Positions 33,008-42,602 of a stretch of 61,683 nucleotides of DNA are shown here, in pieces. The stretch is from Bryobacterales bacterium (lineage in GTDB: Bacteria; Acidobacteriota; Terriglobia; Bryobacterales; Bryobacteraceae), in contig SHUD01000007.1 of the NCBI GenBank assembly GCA_009697505.1, positions 1 to 61,683 of the forward strand, read 5' to 3'. Position numbers and translations under genes: made by a program. Positions within the stretch are counted from its first letter, which is position 1; each line of letters begins with the position of its first letter. The notes under the pieces are model-generated. The model searched no databases. It was not told where the DNA came from and saw nothing but the letters and a program-made list of their open reading frames with translations.

Positions 33008-33505
33008 ATGGCGACGAAAGCCCTCATCACGTCCGAGCACTATCTTGCAACGCATTTCGAGCGCGAGCCCGAACTGGTTCGCGGCGAACTTGTGGAGCGC
33101 CCCTTGCCTGACTTTCCCCACGGAAACGTCCAATTGGAATTGGGCTCCCGTCTGATGGCGCTCCAGCCATCCTATCCCGTGTTTACGGGCGTTGAAGTCC
33201 GCCTCCGCCTGGCTGCGGATCTTTATCGAATCCCGGACATCTCGATGTGGGAAGGAGCCGAGCCGAAAAAGCTGCCCTCTTCCCCGCCGCTGCTGGCCGT
33301 CGAAGTCGTTTCTCCGGACGACCGCGTGAATGACTTGCTCCAGAAGCTGGAACAATATCGAGTCTGGGGCGTGCGGCACATCTGGCTCGTGGAGCCGGAA
33401 TTGAAGCAGATTCACGTGTATGAGAATGGCTCGCTCACCCGAGTAGCGCGGTTCGAACTTCCGCGGTTCGGCTTCGCCGTAACGATGGAAGAGCTTTTTC
33501 GCTAA
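33008..33505 (+). CDS. Uma2-family (DUF820) putative endonuclease
   Basis: The 165-residue protein has ELVRGELVERPLPDFPHGNV at the N-terminus, then RIPDISMWEG and LLAVEVVSPDDRVNDLLQKL, with the ordered acidic residues of the PD-(D/E)XK nuclease fold. It ends GVRHIWLVEPELKQIHVYEN. Uma2 proteins are very abundant in acidobacteria and cyanobacteria and their substrate is unknown. It is transcribed alone and converges with the enoyl-CoA hydratase-like gene. Confidence 0.88.
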   Translation: MATKALITSEHYLATHFEREPELVRGELVERPLPDFPHGNVQLELGSRLMALQPSYPVFTGVEVRLRLAADLYRIPDISMWEGAEPKKLPSSPPLLAVEVVSPDDRVNDLLQKLEQYRVWGVRHIWLVEPELKQIHVYENGSLTRVARFELPRFGFAVTMEELFR

Positions 33506-34083
33506 GAGCTAAACGCCGTTCGAATCGCATTGGCGTTGGCATTCGCCAGGGCCGTGGCGACCTCGGTCGCGCGCTCGTCGAGTTCGAATGCCGGGGCGAC
33601 CATGTGGACGAGTCCCCAGGACAGCGCGTCGGGGGTCGAGAAGACGCGGCCGGTCAGGCTCAACTCACGCGCGCGGCGTTCGCCGATCGCGCCGGCGACG
33701 GCCCGGTAGAGGGCCTTATTCCAGACCCCTTCACGGATATCGGTGAGGCCGAAGCTGCTGCCTTGCGCGGCCAGCACGACGTGCGCGTTGGCCAGCAACG
33801 CCAGTCCGCCCGAGAGCGCCACACCCTTCACGGCGGCGACCAGGGGCTTGGAAATCCGCCGCCCTATGGTGAACAAATCCGCGCCGGCCTCCGCGTCGAT
33901 CCCGCTGCAAAACACAGGCCCCTCGGCGTCCAGGAGAATCGCGCCGACGGTGTCATCGGCGGCGGCGGCTCGCAGTATCGCCAACAAGTCCTGGCACAAC
34001 GCGGCGTCCAGCAAGTTGCGCTTTTCGGGCGCGGCCAAGGTGATGCGGCGCAGGCGGCCGTCTTGCTCCACGCGGATGCTCAT
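33502..34083 (-). CDS. Enoyl-CoA hydratase/isomerase family protein, short and atypical
   Basis: The 193-residue product has a crotonase core: RLRRITLAAPEKRNLLDAAL, the oxyanion segments FCSGIDAEAG and GVALSGGLALLANAHVVLA, then SSFGLTDIREGVW. Crotonases of this class are usually about 260 residues. Against rat hydratase the two catalytic glutamates appear replaced (Ala in GGLAL and Asp in LTDI), from a by-eye alignment. It may therefore not be a hydratase. It overlaps the carboxyltransferase gene by four bases, so a role in acyl-CoA or leucine catabolism is plausible. Confidence 0.75.
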   Translation of the reverse strand: MSIRVEQDGRLRRITLAAPEKRNLLDAALCQDLLAILRAAAADDTVGAILLDAEGPVFCSGIDAEAGADLFTIGRRISKPLVAAVKGVALSGGLALLANAHVVLAAQGSSFGLTDIREGVWNKALYRAVAGAIGERRARELSLTGRVFSTPDALSWGLVHMVAPAFELDERATEVATALANANANAIRTAFSS

Positions 34084-35687
34084 GAGAGAGTTTCCAATAC
34101 CAAGTGCTCGCGATGCCGATAAGCAGCCGCTGCCTCGAAAGCAAACGACAGTACGCGGCGGGTGGCCAGAGGATCAATCAGCGCATCCACCTGCCCGCGG
34201 GCGGCGGCGAACCGCGCGTCGAGCGAACGTTCGTAGCCGGCACGCGTCCGCGCCATCCTCGCTTCCAACTCAGCGGGCACCGGCGCGCCCTTGGCTTTGA
34301 GTTTTTCGAGTTCCGGCCCATGAACCGCTTGCACGGCGGCGTCGCCTTCCATCACGCCAATGCGCGCAGTGGGCCAAGCGAACGTGAAGTGCGGATCGAA
34401 GCCCTGTCCGGCCATGGCATAGTATCCCGCGCCGCTCGCGTGATTCAGCGTCAGGATGATCTTGGGCACGGTCGCGCAGGCCATGGATTCGACCATCTCC
34501 GCGCCCGCGCGGATGATGCCTTCGCTCTCCGCGTCGACGCCGATCATGAAGCCGGAGACATCCTGCAGATACAGCAGCGGCAGGCTATTCCGCTCGGCGT
34601 TCTCGACAAAGTACGCGACCTTGCGCGCGGACTCCGTATATACGATGCCGCCGACACGCGGACCGCCGCCGGTTTTCAAGAATCCCCGGCGATTCGCGAT
34701 CACCCCGATGGCGCGGCCATCCAGACGCGCCGTCGCGCACAGCATCTCGGGCGCATGCTCGGGCTGGAATTCGAGGTAGTCGTCACCACTGTCTACGATC
34801 CTTGCGATCACTTCCTCCATGTTGTAAGGCAGCCGGTGATCGGCAGGCAGCACGTCGTACAAACCTTCAGCGGGTTTGGCTGGAGGAGTCCCCTTGGGGG
34901 CGCCATAAGGTGCCGCGGCAGGCGCCGCCACTTCGCGCAGCTTCGCGCGGATTATGCGCAGCGCGTCAGCATCGTCTTTGGCCTTGTGGTGCGCCACTCC
35001 GCTGGTCTGCGTGTGCAGCGATGCCCCACCCAGCGCTTCGGCGGTCACCACCTGCCCCACGGCGCCCTTCACCAGATTCGGCCCGCCCAGACCCATGAAG
35101 CTGCTGCCCTCGACCATGATGATCACGTCGGACAGCGCCGGTAGATACGCGCCGCCCGCGATGCACATCCCCATCACCGCCGCGATCTGCGGCACGCGCA
35201 GCTTACGCCGCATCAGCGAGTTGTAATAAAAGATCCGCGCCGCGCCGTATTGGCCCGGAAAAACACTCTCCTGATAGGGCAGATTGATGCCCGCGGAATC
35301 CACCAGATACACAATAGGCAGCTGGTTGCGCATGGCGATTTCCTGGGCGCGCAGAATCTTGGGAATGGCCTCCGGCCACCACGCGCCGGCTTTGACGGTG
35401 GCATCGTTGGCGACGATCACCGCCGGACGCCCTTCAATCCGCCCCAGGCCGGTGATCACACCCGCGGCCGGAGCCTCGCCATCGTACGTGTCATAGGCCA
35501 CCAGCAGGCCCACTTCGAGGAACAACGTTCCGGGATCGACCAGCTTGGCAATGCGCTCGCGCGCCGTCAGTTTGCCTGCCGCGTGCTGCTTGGCGATCTT
35601 CTCAACTCCGCCGCCCGCGCGCAGTTTCTCTTCCAAATCCTGCAATCCGGCCACCAGGCCGCGCATGTGATCGGCGGATGTACTCAC
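34080..35687 (-). CDS. Acyl-CoA carboxylase beta subunit (carboxyltransferase)
   Basis: The 535-residue protein is the biotin-dependent carboxyltransferase half of a propionyl/methylcrotonyl-CoA carboxylase. It has KLTARERIAKLVDPGTLFLE, MCIAGGAYLPALSDVIIMVE, the acyl-CoA oxyanion region GLGGPNLVKGAVGQVV, and C-terminal LPLLYLQDVSGFMIGVDAES. Sequence order favours a methylcrotonyl-type enzyme of leucine breakdown. No biotin carboxylase or biotin carrier gene is in the window, so the partner is elsewhere. Confidence 0.88.
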   Translation of the reverse strand: MSTSADHMRGLVAGLQDLEEKLRAGGGVEKIAKQHAAGKLTARERIAKLVDPGTLFLEVGLLVAYDTYDGEAPAAGVITGLGRIEGRPAVIVANDATVKAGAWWPEAIPKILRAQEIAMRNQLPIVYLVDSAGINLPYQESVFPGQYGAARIFYYNSLMRRKLRVPQIAAVMGMCIAGGAYLPALSDVIIMVEGSSFMGLGGPNLVKGAVGQVVTAEALGGASLHTQTSGVAHHKAKDDADALRIIRAKLREVAAPAAAPYGAPKGTPPAKPAEGLYDVLPADHRLPYNMEEVIARIVDSGDDYLEFQPEHAPEMLCATARLDGRAIGVIANRRGFLKTGGGPRVGGIVYTESARKVAYFVENAERNSLPLLYLQDVSGFMIGVDAESEGIIRAGAEMVESMACATVPKIILTLNHASGAGYYAMAGQGFDPHFTFAWPTARIGVMEGDAAVQAVHGPELEKLKAKGAPVPAELEARMARTRAGYERSLDARFAAARGQVDALIDPLATRRVLSFAFEAAAAYRHREHLVLETLS

Positions 35688-35721
35688 TTCGTTTATTCTA
35701 TAAGGCGATGCGGGGTCTCAA

Positions 35722-36759
35722 ATGTTGGGGATAGATCGGCGCGTGCTCAACGCGGTGTGGACGGTCTTTCTGTTCACGCTGGCCGTATTCGTCGTTTACG
35801 AAATCCGCGGCGCGTTGGTCACCTTCACGCTGGCGATGTTTCTGGCCCTGCTGCTCTCGCCCGTGGTGACCTTTGTCGATCACTTTACTTCCGTCCGCGT
35901 GCCGCGTACCGTGGCGTTGGCGGTGGTTTACATTGCGCTCATTACCATCTTCGTCTCGGCTCTGATCGCTGTCGCCTCCGGCATCGCCAACGACGCGCGC
36001 AGCCTGGCGGGCCGGCTGCCCACGGCGATGGATGCCGATCCCTTGCACCGGCTCCCCTTGCCCAGCTGGCTCGAACCGCTGCGCGACCAGGTGGGGGGCT
36101 GGCTGCACGACCAAGCCGATGAACTCGGCAAGAATGCGCTGGCCCTGGCCGCCAAAGCCGCGCAGGAGTTGGCCAGCGGGCTGGGCGCGCTGGTGAGTGC
36201 GATTCTGGTGCCGATCCTCGCCTTCTTTTTCATCATGGAGGGCAAGGGTCTGCGCGACGGAATCATTCAAAGTTTTCCGAAAGGGCGGCAGATCCTGGTG
36301 TACGAAATCCTCCACGACCTGCACCGTCTGCTGTCGCAATACCTGCGCGCGTTGGTCATTCTCTCCGTCGTGACATTCGTTTTCTATTCCGGATTCCTGG
36401 CCCTGACCGGCTCCCGCTACTCGTTGCTGCTGGGCGGCATCGCCGGACTGTTGGAGTTCATCCCGGCGGTGGGGCCCTTGATGGCGGCCGTGGCCATCGT
36501 CATGGTATCGTCCTTTAGCGGCTACACGCCGTGGATTCTTCTGTTCGGCTTCCTGGCCGTCTACCGGTTGGCGCTGGATTACATTCTGCAACCCTTGCTG
36601 TTGAGTTCCGGGATGCGCATTCACCCGCTGCTGATCATCTTCGGCGTGCTCGCCGGCGGCGAGCTCGGCGGCATTCTGGGCATCTTCTTTTCGGTCCCGC
36701 TGATTGCCGCAGTGCGCATGGTCGTCCTGCGATTATGGAAGCAGCGCCATGCAGATTGA
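35722..36759 (+). CDS. AI-2E family transporter
   Basis: The 345-residue membrane protein has about seven hydrophobic segments, including paired N-terminal helices (VWTVFLFTLAVFVVYEIRGA, LVTFTLAMFLALLLSPVVTF) and the family motif region GGIAGLLEFIPAVGPLMAAV. This is the AI-2E/PerM family, whose members export autoinducer-2 or act as sodium-proton antiporters. The ligand is not deducible. It overlaps the downstream protease gene. Confidence 0.85.
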   Translation: MLGIDRRVLNAVWTVFLFTLAVFVVYEIRGALVTFTLAMFLALLLSPVVTFVDHFTSVRVPRTVALAVVYIALITIFVSALIAVASGIANDARSLAGRLPTAMDADPLHRLPLPSWLEPLRDQVGGWLHDQADELGKNALALAAKAAQELASGLGALVSAILVPILAFFFIMEGKGLRDGIIQSFPKGRQILVYEILHDLHRLLSQYLRALVILSVVTFVFYSGFLALTGSRYSLLLGGIAGLLEFIPAVGPLMAAVAIVMVSSFSGYTPWILLFGFLAVYRLALDYILQPLLLSSGMRIHPLLIIFGVLAGGELGGILGIFFSVPLIAAVRMVVLRLWKQRHAD

Positions 36760-37543
36760 AAATCCACTTCCGGTCCCGCCGGCGCCGCCGCCCTCCGGCA
36801 ATCCTTCTGCTTCCCGCAAGAAATGGGGCGCGCTCGGCACCCTGGGAGTCCTGCTATTCAAGTTCAAGGGCTTCGTCCTGTTGGCCCTGACCAAAGGCAA
36901 GCTGGTGCTGCTGGGCTTGACCAAACTGAATACTCTGCTTTCCATGCTGGCCTCGATCGGTGTGTACTGGCTGCTCTACGGCTGGAAGTTCGGGCTCGGA
37001 TTCGTGCTCTCGATCTACGTGCATGAGATGGGTCACGTGATGGCTCTGGCGCGCTACGGCATTCCCGCCAGCGCTCCCATGTTCATCCCCTTTTTCGGCG
37101 CTTTCATTCGACTGAAGGCTTACCCGGCAACGGCGGGCGAGGACGCGCGCGTGGGATTGGCGGGCCCCTTGTGGGGCTTGGGCGCGGCGCTGGCCTGCAT
37201 GGGAATCTGGCAGGCGACGGGCTCGGGATTATTCGCGGCCCTGGCCCGCGTGGGCGCCTGGATCAACGTGTTCAATCTGATTCCGATTTGGCAATTGGAC
37301 GGCGGACGAGGATTCCGCGCTCTAACCCGCCATCACCGCATGCTGATTGCGGCGCTATCGGCAGTCTTGTGGATGTGGACTTCGGAGACCATGTTGATCG
37401 TCGTCGCCATCGCGTCCGTGTGGCGCTGCTTCACCAAAGACACACCCGGGCAGCCGGACGATATGGTGTTCTATCAATTCGCGGGCCTGCTGGCCGCGCT
37501 GGCCGCCGTATATGCGGTTACGGCCGGCCCGGCGCAATTCTAG
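36749..37543 (+). CDS. Site-2-type intramembrane metalloprotease (M50-like)
   Basis: The start ATG 36749 overlaps the AI-2E gene by 11 bases; 264 residues. Several membrane helices frame the zinc motif HEMGH (in LSIYVHEMGHVMALARYGI) and a second ligand site NLIPIWQLDGGRGF, the hallmarks of M50 proteases. A proline-rich cytoplasmic N-terminus precedes the first helix. No PDZ domain is present. Substrate unknown; possible anti-sigma or signal-peptide processing. Confidence 0.82.
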   Translation: MQIENPLPVPPAPPPSGNPSASRKKWGALGTLGVLLFKFKGFVLLALTKGKLVLLGLTKLNTLLSMLASIGVYWLLYGWKFGLGFVLSIYVHEMGHVMALARYGIPASAPMFIPFFGAFIRLKAYPATAGEDARVGLAGPLWGLGAALACMGIWQATGSGLFAALARVGAWINVFNLIPIWQLDGGRGFRALTRHHRMLIAALSAVLWMWTSETMLIVVAIASVWRCFTKDTPGQPDDMVFYQFAGLLAALAAVYAVTAGPAQF

Positions 37544-39123
37544 TTTCGGTCGCCCTGTAGCCGGCTGTGATGGCGGCTATAGACAAAATAGATCACCAGG
37601 CCGATCGCCAGCCAAACCAGCAGGCGCGCCCAGTTGACCCAGCCCAGCTTGTACATCATGTAACCGTTGAAGGCGATGCCCAGGAGCGGGACCAGCGGAA
37701 CCCAGGGCGTGCGGAACGGCCGCGCCTGGCCCGGATTGGTCTTCCGTAAGACCAGGATCGCCGCGCAGACGATGACGAATGCCAGCAGCGTCCCGATGTT
37801 CACCATCTTGCCGATGTCGTCGATCGGCGTTACGCTGCCGACAATCGCCGCCAGTAATCCGACCAGGATCGTGTTCTTCCAGGGCGTGCGGAACTTGGGA
37901 TGCACCGCGCCGAAGAACTTTTTCGGCAGCAGCCCGTCCTGCGCCATCGAATACAGCACGCGGGATTGGCCCAGCAGCATGACCAGCATCACGCTGGTGA
38001 GACCCGCCAGCGCGCCCACCGTGATTACGTGCGACGCCGTAGTCAGACCGCGATCCATAAAAGCATGCGCGATGGGTGCTTCGATATTCACTTCCTGCCA
38101 CGGCACCATGCCCGTGAGAACCCCCGCGACCATGATGTAAAGGAACGTGCACACCAGCAGGGACAAGATGATCCCGATGGGCAGATCGCGCTGCGGATTC
38201 TTGGCCTCCTGCGCCGTGGTCGAGACCGCATCGAAACCGATGTAGGCGAAAAAGATGTACGCCGCGCCGGCTCCCACTCCGGAAAAACCAAAAGGCGCGA
38301 ACGAATTCCAGTCGCTGCCCCAGTTGGCGAAATTCACGTAGCGCAACCCGAGCGCGATCACGAACAACACCACCGACACTTTGATAACCACGATCACCGA
38401 ATTAAACCGCGCGCTTTCGCGGATCCCGATCACCAGAACCGCGGTGATCACCAGCGCGATGACGAACGCAGGGAGATTGAATCCGATGTCCATCCCGAAA
38501 ATCTGCGGGGCGGCGAGCAGTTCCGTGGCGCGCTGCGACAACTCGGGCGATTTCGCTGACAAAATCGCGCCGACTTTATCGATGAACGCCGAGGTGCCCG
38601 GTACCAGATTTGCGTCGGAAGCCTGCGCCATCTGCCGGGCGATCGCATTTTCCGCCGTGCGCAATCCGGTCCAGTGATCGTAGGCCAGCCACAAGGGCAG
38701 TTTGATATTGAAGATATTTAACAGCTCGATGAAGTGGTTGGACCAGCCCGACGAGACAGTGCTCGCGCCCATCGCGTATTCGAGCGTCAAATCCCACCCG
38801 ATGATCCAGGCGAACAGTTCGCCCAGCGTGGCGTAGGCGTACGTATAGGCGCTGCCCGCCAGCGGGATCATCGCGGCAAATTCCGCGTAGCACAGCCCGG
38901 CAAACGCGCAGCCCAAACCGGAGAGCACAAACGAAAGCATCAGCCCCGGTCCCGCGTAGTGCGCGCCGAGTCCCGACAGCACGAAAATTCCCGCCCCGAT
39001 GACCGCGCCCACGCCCAACGCCGTCAATTGAAACGGCCCCAGCGTGCGCTTCAAGCTGTGCTCGCCGGATTCATGCGCCTCTTGGATCAGTTGATCCAAC
39101 GGCTTCGTCGCAAACAGATTCAT
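37540..39123 (-). CDS. APC-superfamily amino-acid permease (cationic type)
   Basis: The 527-residue protein has about 12-13 membrane segments and the APC motif LTALGVGAVIGAGIFVLSGL near the N-terminus, with FAYIGFDAVSTTAQEAKNPQ later on, typical of the cationic amino-acid transporter branch. It has an extended periplasmic loop (about residues 160-205) not seen in all members. Probably imports arginine, lysine or related amino acids; substrate is inferred from the branch only. It converges with the M50 gene. Confidence 0.85.
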   Translation of the reverse strand: MNLFATKPLDQLIQEAHESGEHSLKRTLGPFQLTALGVGAVIGAGIFVLSGLGAHYAGPGLMLSFVLSGLGCAFAGLCYAEFAAMIPLAGSAYTYAYATLGELFAWIIGWDLTLEYAMGASTVSSGWSNHFIELLNIFNIKLPLWLAYDHWTGLRTAENAIARQMAQASDANLVPGTSAFIDKVGAILSAKSPELSQRATELLAAPQIFGMDIGFNLPAFVIALVITAVLVIGIRESARFNSVIVVIKVSVVLFVIALGLRYVNFANWGSDWNSFAPFGFSGVGAGAAYIFFAYIGFDAVSTTAQEAKNPQRDLPIGIILSLLVCTFLYIMVAGVLTGMVPWQEVNIEAPIAHAFMDRGLTTASHVITVGALAGLTSVMLVMLLGQSRVLYSMAQDGLLPKKFFGAVHPKFRTPWKNTILVGLLAAIVGSVTPIDDIGKMVNIGTLLAFVIVCAAILVLRKTNPGQARPFRTPWVPLVPLLGIAFNGYMMYKLGWVNWARLLVWLAIGLVIYFVYSRHHSRLQGDRN

Positions 39124-39199
39124 GGATGGCTCCCCCCGCCTGCAAGGCTCATATCAGCAGGTAGTCTAGCAAACCGCCGAGGACGACCGATCCGGTACG

Positions 39200-40684
39200 A
39201 TGAAACCAGATGACCCGAATCACAAGAATGCGATGAGCACGGGAGAATTGAGGCAATCGGCCCTGCATTTGCCAGGGACGCATGAACCCCACGCCAAGCT
39301 GGTGACCATTCTGGTGGCGGCGGCCTTCTTCATGGAAAACCTGGATGGCACTGTGATCGCCACGGCGCTGCCGCAGATGGCCGTCTCCTTCCGCAGCAAT
39401 CCCGTGGACCTCAACATGGGCATGACCGCGTACATGCTTATGCTGGCGGTATTCATCCCGGTCAGCGGGTGGCTGGCGGACCGGCTCGGCGCGCGCACCG
39501 TGTTTTCTTCCGCCATCGCTATTTTCACAATGGCCTCGATTGTGTGCGGTGTCAGCCAGAATCTTTGGCAGTTCACCGCGGCCCGCGTGGTTCAGGGTAT
39601 CGGCGGCGCCATGATGGTGCCGGTGGGGCGGCTGGTGGTTCTGCGTGTCACCGAAAAGAAAAACCTCATGCAGGCGATTTCCTACATCGTCTGGCCCGGA
39701 CTCGCCGCGCCGGTGCTGGGGCCACCGCTCGGCGGCTTCATCACCACGTATTCGTCCTGGCGCTGGATCTTCTACCTGAACGTCCCTTTGGGCATCGTCG
39801 CGCTGGCGCTGGCGCTGTGGTGGATCCGCAATGAGCCGACCCACGAAGAGCGCCCCTTTGACTGGATGGGCTTCGCCCTCGCAGGCACCTCCTGCATCGC
39901 CCTCATGTACGGTCTGGAATTGCTCGGCCAACGTGACGCGCCCTGGTCCCTGGTTGGCGTGTTCATCGGATACGCGCTGCTTGCGGGCTGGGGCGCCGTG
40001 CGGCATTTACGGAAGGCCGAGCATCCGCTCATTAACTTCGCCTGCCTGCGCTTCCAGACGTTCGCCGTGTCGATTTGGGGAGGCACGGCGTTCCGCGTCG
40101 CCATCATGGCGTCGCCGTTTCTCCTGCCTCTGATGTTTCAAGTGGCCTTCGGAATGAATGCGTTTCAATCCGGAATCCTGGTGCTGGCCATGTTCGCCGG
40201 AAATTTCGCGATGAAGTCGGTAACCAGCCCGTTACTGCGCCGGTATGGTTTCCGCACGGTGCTGGTGGTGAATGCCGTGATTACGGCCGCTCTCTTGATG
40301 GCCTGCGGCTTCCTCTTGCCGCAAACGCCGCGCTGGGCGATCATGACCGTGTTGTTTCTGCATGGCCTGTCGCGCTCCATGCACTTCACCGCGCTGAACA
40401 CACTCGCATTCGTGGATATTCCCAAGCCGTTGATGAGCTCGGCCACCAGCTTTTATTCCGTGGTGCAGCAGATGGGTATCGGCATGGGTGTTGCCATGGG
40501 CGCGGTGACTCTGCGCGCGGCGGCTTTCCTGCGCGGCGAGCGTGGAGCGATTCCATCGCTCACGGATTTCCACGTCGCTCTATGGACCGTGGGAGCCCTG
40601 TCCTTGCTGGCCCTGATCGACTGCGTGACCCTGGACCCGCGCGCCGGCGCCGAAGTCAGCGGCCACGACGTGAGCGATACTTAG
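39200..40684 (+). CDS. MFS drug/proton antiporter (DHA2 type)
   Basis: The 494-residue protein has about 14 membrane segments and DHA2-type motifs: FFMENLDGTVIATALPQMAV, then GWLADRLGARTVFSSAIAIF and RVVQGIGGAMMVPVGRLVVL. These match exporters of drugs or toxic compounds such as the EmrB/HsrA branch. ATG 39233 is an alternative start. The hydrolase gene downstream starts 26 bp later. Confidence 0.87.
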   Translation: MKPDDPNHKNAMSTGELRQSALHLPGTHEPHAKLVTILVAAAFFMENLDGTVIATALPQMAVSFRSNPVDLNMGMTAYMLMLAVFIPVSGWLADRLGARTVFSSAIAIFTMASIVCGVSQNLWQFTAARVVQGIGGAMMVPVGRLVVLRVTEKKNLMQAISYIVWPGLAAPVLGPPLGGFITTYSSWRWIFYLNVPLGIVALALALWWIRNEPTHEERPFDWMGFALAGTSCIALMYGLELLGQRDAPWSLVGVFIGYALLAGWGAVRHLRKAEHPLINFACLRFQTFAVSIWGGTAFRVAIMASPFLLPLMFQVAFGMNAFQSGILVLAMFAGNFAMKSVTSPLLRRYGFRTVLVVNAVITAALLMACGFLLPQTPRWAIMTVLFLHGLSRSMHFTALNTLAFVDIPKPLMSSATSFYSVVQQMGIGMGVAMGAVTLRAAAFLRGERGAIPSLTDFHVALWTVGALSLLALIDCVTLDPRAGAEVSGHDVSDT

Positions 40685-40710
40685 AATCGCATCATTGCCA
40701 GGAGGGACCC

Positions 40711-41697
40711 ATGGCGAATCTATCGAGACGCGGAGTCATCGCAGGGCTAGCGGGCACGGTTGCCTTCGCGCAAGCGCCCAATTCTTTGCCGCAGGCGCCG
40801 GGCGACGTCGCCCCCGGCAGCATCACCTACGAAGACATCGCCTATCCGCATCCCGTCAAGTTCATGCCCCTGACGCTCTACGGGCAGGACGTGCGCCTGG
40901 CCTATATGGACGTGCCGGCGGCGGGCGCGGCCAACGGCCGCATCGTCACCCTGCTGCACGGAATGAACTTCGGCGGTTTCTACTTCGGCGGACCGATCGA
41001 GGCGCTGCGCAAATCCGGCTACCGCGTCATCGTCCCCGACCAGATCGGCTTCGGCCGTTCATCGAAACCCATCATCCCCTATAACTTTCACGACATGGCC
41101 GCGAATACGCGCAAGCTGCTGGCCTCGCTCGGCGTCACGAAATCCATCATCGTGGGACATTCCATGGGCGGCATGCTGGGGGCCCGTTTCTCGGCCTCCT
41201 ATCCGGATGTGGTCGAGCGCACCGTACTCTGCAACGCGATCGGCCTCACCGACGTGCGCTGGCAAACGCCATGGACCACCGCCGACGAGGCCTACAAAGC
41301 CACCCTGGCGCAGACCCGCGACCAGCTCTACCAAGGGTTCCGGCAAACCATTGAGCGCTACTTCCCGGATGCCTGGAAACCGGAGTACGAAAAATACGCG
41401 CGCATCATGTACGCTCCCACTCTCAGCGCCGACTGGCCGCGCCTGGCCATGGTGCGCGCTATTTACCGCCAGATGCCGTATCTCGACCCGGTGGTCTACG
41501 ACTGGGCGCATATCAAGTCGCGCACGCTGGTGATCGGCGGCGAAAGGGACGGCGAGAACTTCCCGGCCCTGGCCACACACGTCGCGCGGACCATCCCCCA
41601 CGGGGAACTGAAACTGATCCCCAGCGTCGGCCATGTGCCACATCTTCAAGTACCGGATATTTTTGAGACGGAACTGCTTAAGTTTCTGATCTCATAG
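40711..41697 (+). CDS. Exported alpha/beta hydrolase
   Basis: ATG 40711 follows a strong CAGGAGG site; 328 residues. A signal (LSRRGVIAGLAGTVAFAQA) with two arginines suggests twin-arginine export. The hydrolase fold shows RVIVPDQIGFGRSSKP, the nucleophile elbow GHSMGGMLG, GGERDGENFP near the acid residue and the C-terminal histidine in VGHVPHLQ. The catalytic triad is complete. Substrate unknown, but esters or lactones are typical of this branch. Confidence 0.85.
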   Translation: MANLSRRGVIAGLAGTVAFAQAPNSLPQAPGDVAPGSITYEDIAYPHPVKFMPLTLYGQDVRLAYMDVPAAGAANGRIVTLLHGMNFGGFYFGGPIEALRKSGYRVIVPDQIGFGRSSKPIIPYNFHDMAANTRKLLASLGVTKSIIVGHSMGGMLGARFSASYPDVVERTVLCNAIGLTDVRWQTPWTTADEAYKATLAQTRDQLYQGFRQTIERYFPDAWKPEYEKYARIMYAPTLSADWPRLAMVRAIYRQMPYLDPVVYDWAHIKSRTLVIGGERDGENFPALATHVARTIPHGELKLIPSVGHVPHLQVPDIFETELLKFLIS

Positions 41698-41726
41698 GAA
41701 ACTACCGCCCGCGACATTTTGATATA

Positions 41727-42602
41727 GTGGCTCGCATGAACCGGAAAATCACGGCTCGGGTTTCCGCGGCGGTGTTGTTCATTCTGCTCGGCGTCGTTGC
41801 GTATACCCAGAACCCTGGCGCCCCACCCGAACTGAAGATCACGAAAGTGAGGGAAAGCCTCTATGTGATTGAAGGTGACGGCGGAAATGTTGCCGTATAC
41901 GTGACCGGCAACGGAGTGATCCTGGTCGACGACAAGTTCGAACGCGACCATGACGCCATCATGGGGATCATGCAGCGCTTGACCGCCCAGCCGCTCAAGT
42001 ATGTGCTCAACACGCACCATCACGCGGACCACAGCGGCGGCAATGCCAGAATGTATGACAGCGGAGCCCAGATTATCTCCACGGTGAATTCACGCAAGAA
42101 TATCCTCGAGAGGCGGCAGTCCAACGCGCCTCCGAACGTGTTGCCGGCGCGCATTGTATTCACCGAAGAGACGTCCGTATTTCTGGGCGGCAAGGAAGTG
42201 CGCGCGCACCACTACGGCCGTGGACATACCAACGGCGATGCGATTATCTACTTTCCGCTGCTCAAGGTTATTCATGCCGGTGATCTGATGTCGGGCGCTA
42301 CTCCCTTGATCGACTACAACGCCGGCGGCAGCGTGATCGAATGGACCAAAACGCTGGATACGGCAATGCAGGCTCTCGACTTCGATACCGTGATCCCGGG
42401 CCATGGTCCGATCACGAATAGGGCGGGGCTGCAGAACTACCGTGACAACATCGCGAAGATCCGCGAAAGCGTGACCGAGCAGATCCACCAGGGAAAAACC
42501 CAAGGCGATATCGCGAAATTCATGGAAATCGAGCACAAGTGGGCCCCCACCAGCCTGCAACAGCAATTGAGCGTGCCCGGCTTCATGAACGAACTCAAGT
42601 AG
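41727..42602 (+). CDS. Exported metallo-beta-lactamase-fold hydrolase
   Basis: The 291-residue product has an N-terminal hydrophobic signal (ISAAVLFILLG-like: VSAAVLFILLGVVAYTQ) and the MBL zinc motif THHHADHSGG, then HYGRGHTNGDAIIYFP, HAGDLM and PGHGPITNR. The start may be GTG 41727 or ATG 41736. It is related to the gene at 7442 in domain order and in its terminal segment (VPGHGPIT followed by a long helix). Substrate unknown. Confidence 0.85.
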   Translation: MARMNRKITARVSAAVLFILLGVVAYTQNPGAPPELKITKVRESLYVIEGDGGNVAVYVTGNGVILVDDKFERDHDAIMGIMQRLTAQPLKYVLNTHHHADHSGGNARMYDSGAQIISTVNSRKNILERRQSNAPPNVLPARIVFTEETSVFLGGKEVRAHHYGRGHTNGDAIIYFPLLKVIHAGDLMSGATPLIDYNAGGSVIEWTKTLDTAMQALDFDTVIPGHGPITNRAGLQNYRDNIAKIRESVTEQIHQGKTQGDIAKFMEIEHKWAPTSLQQQLSVPGFMNELK

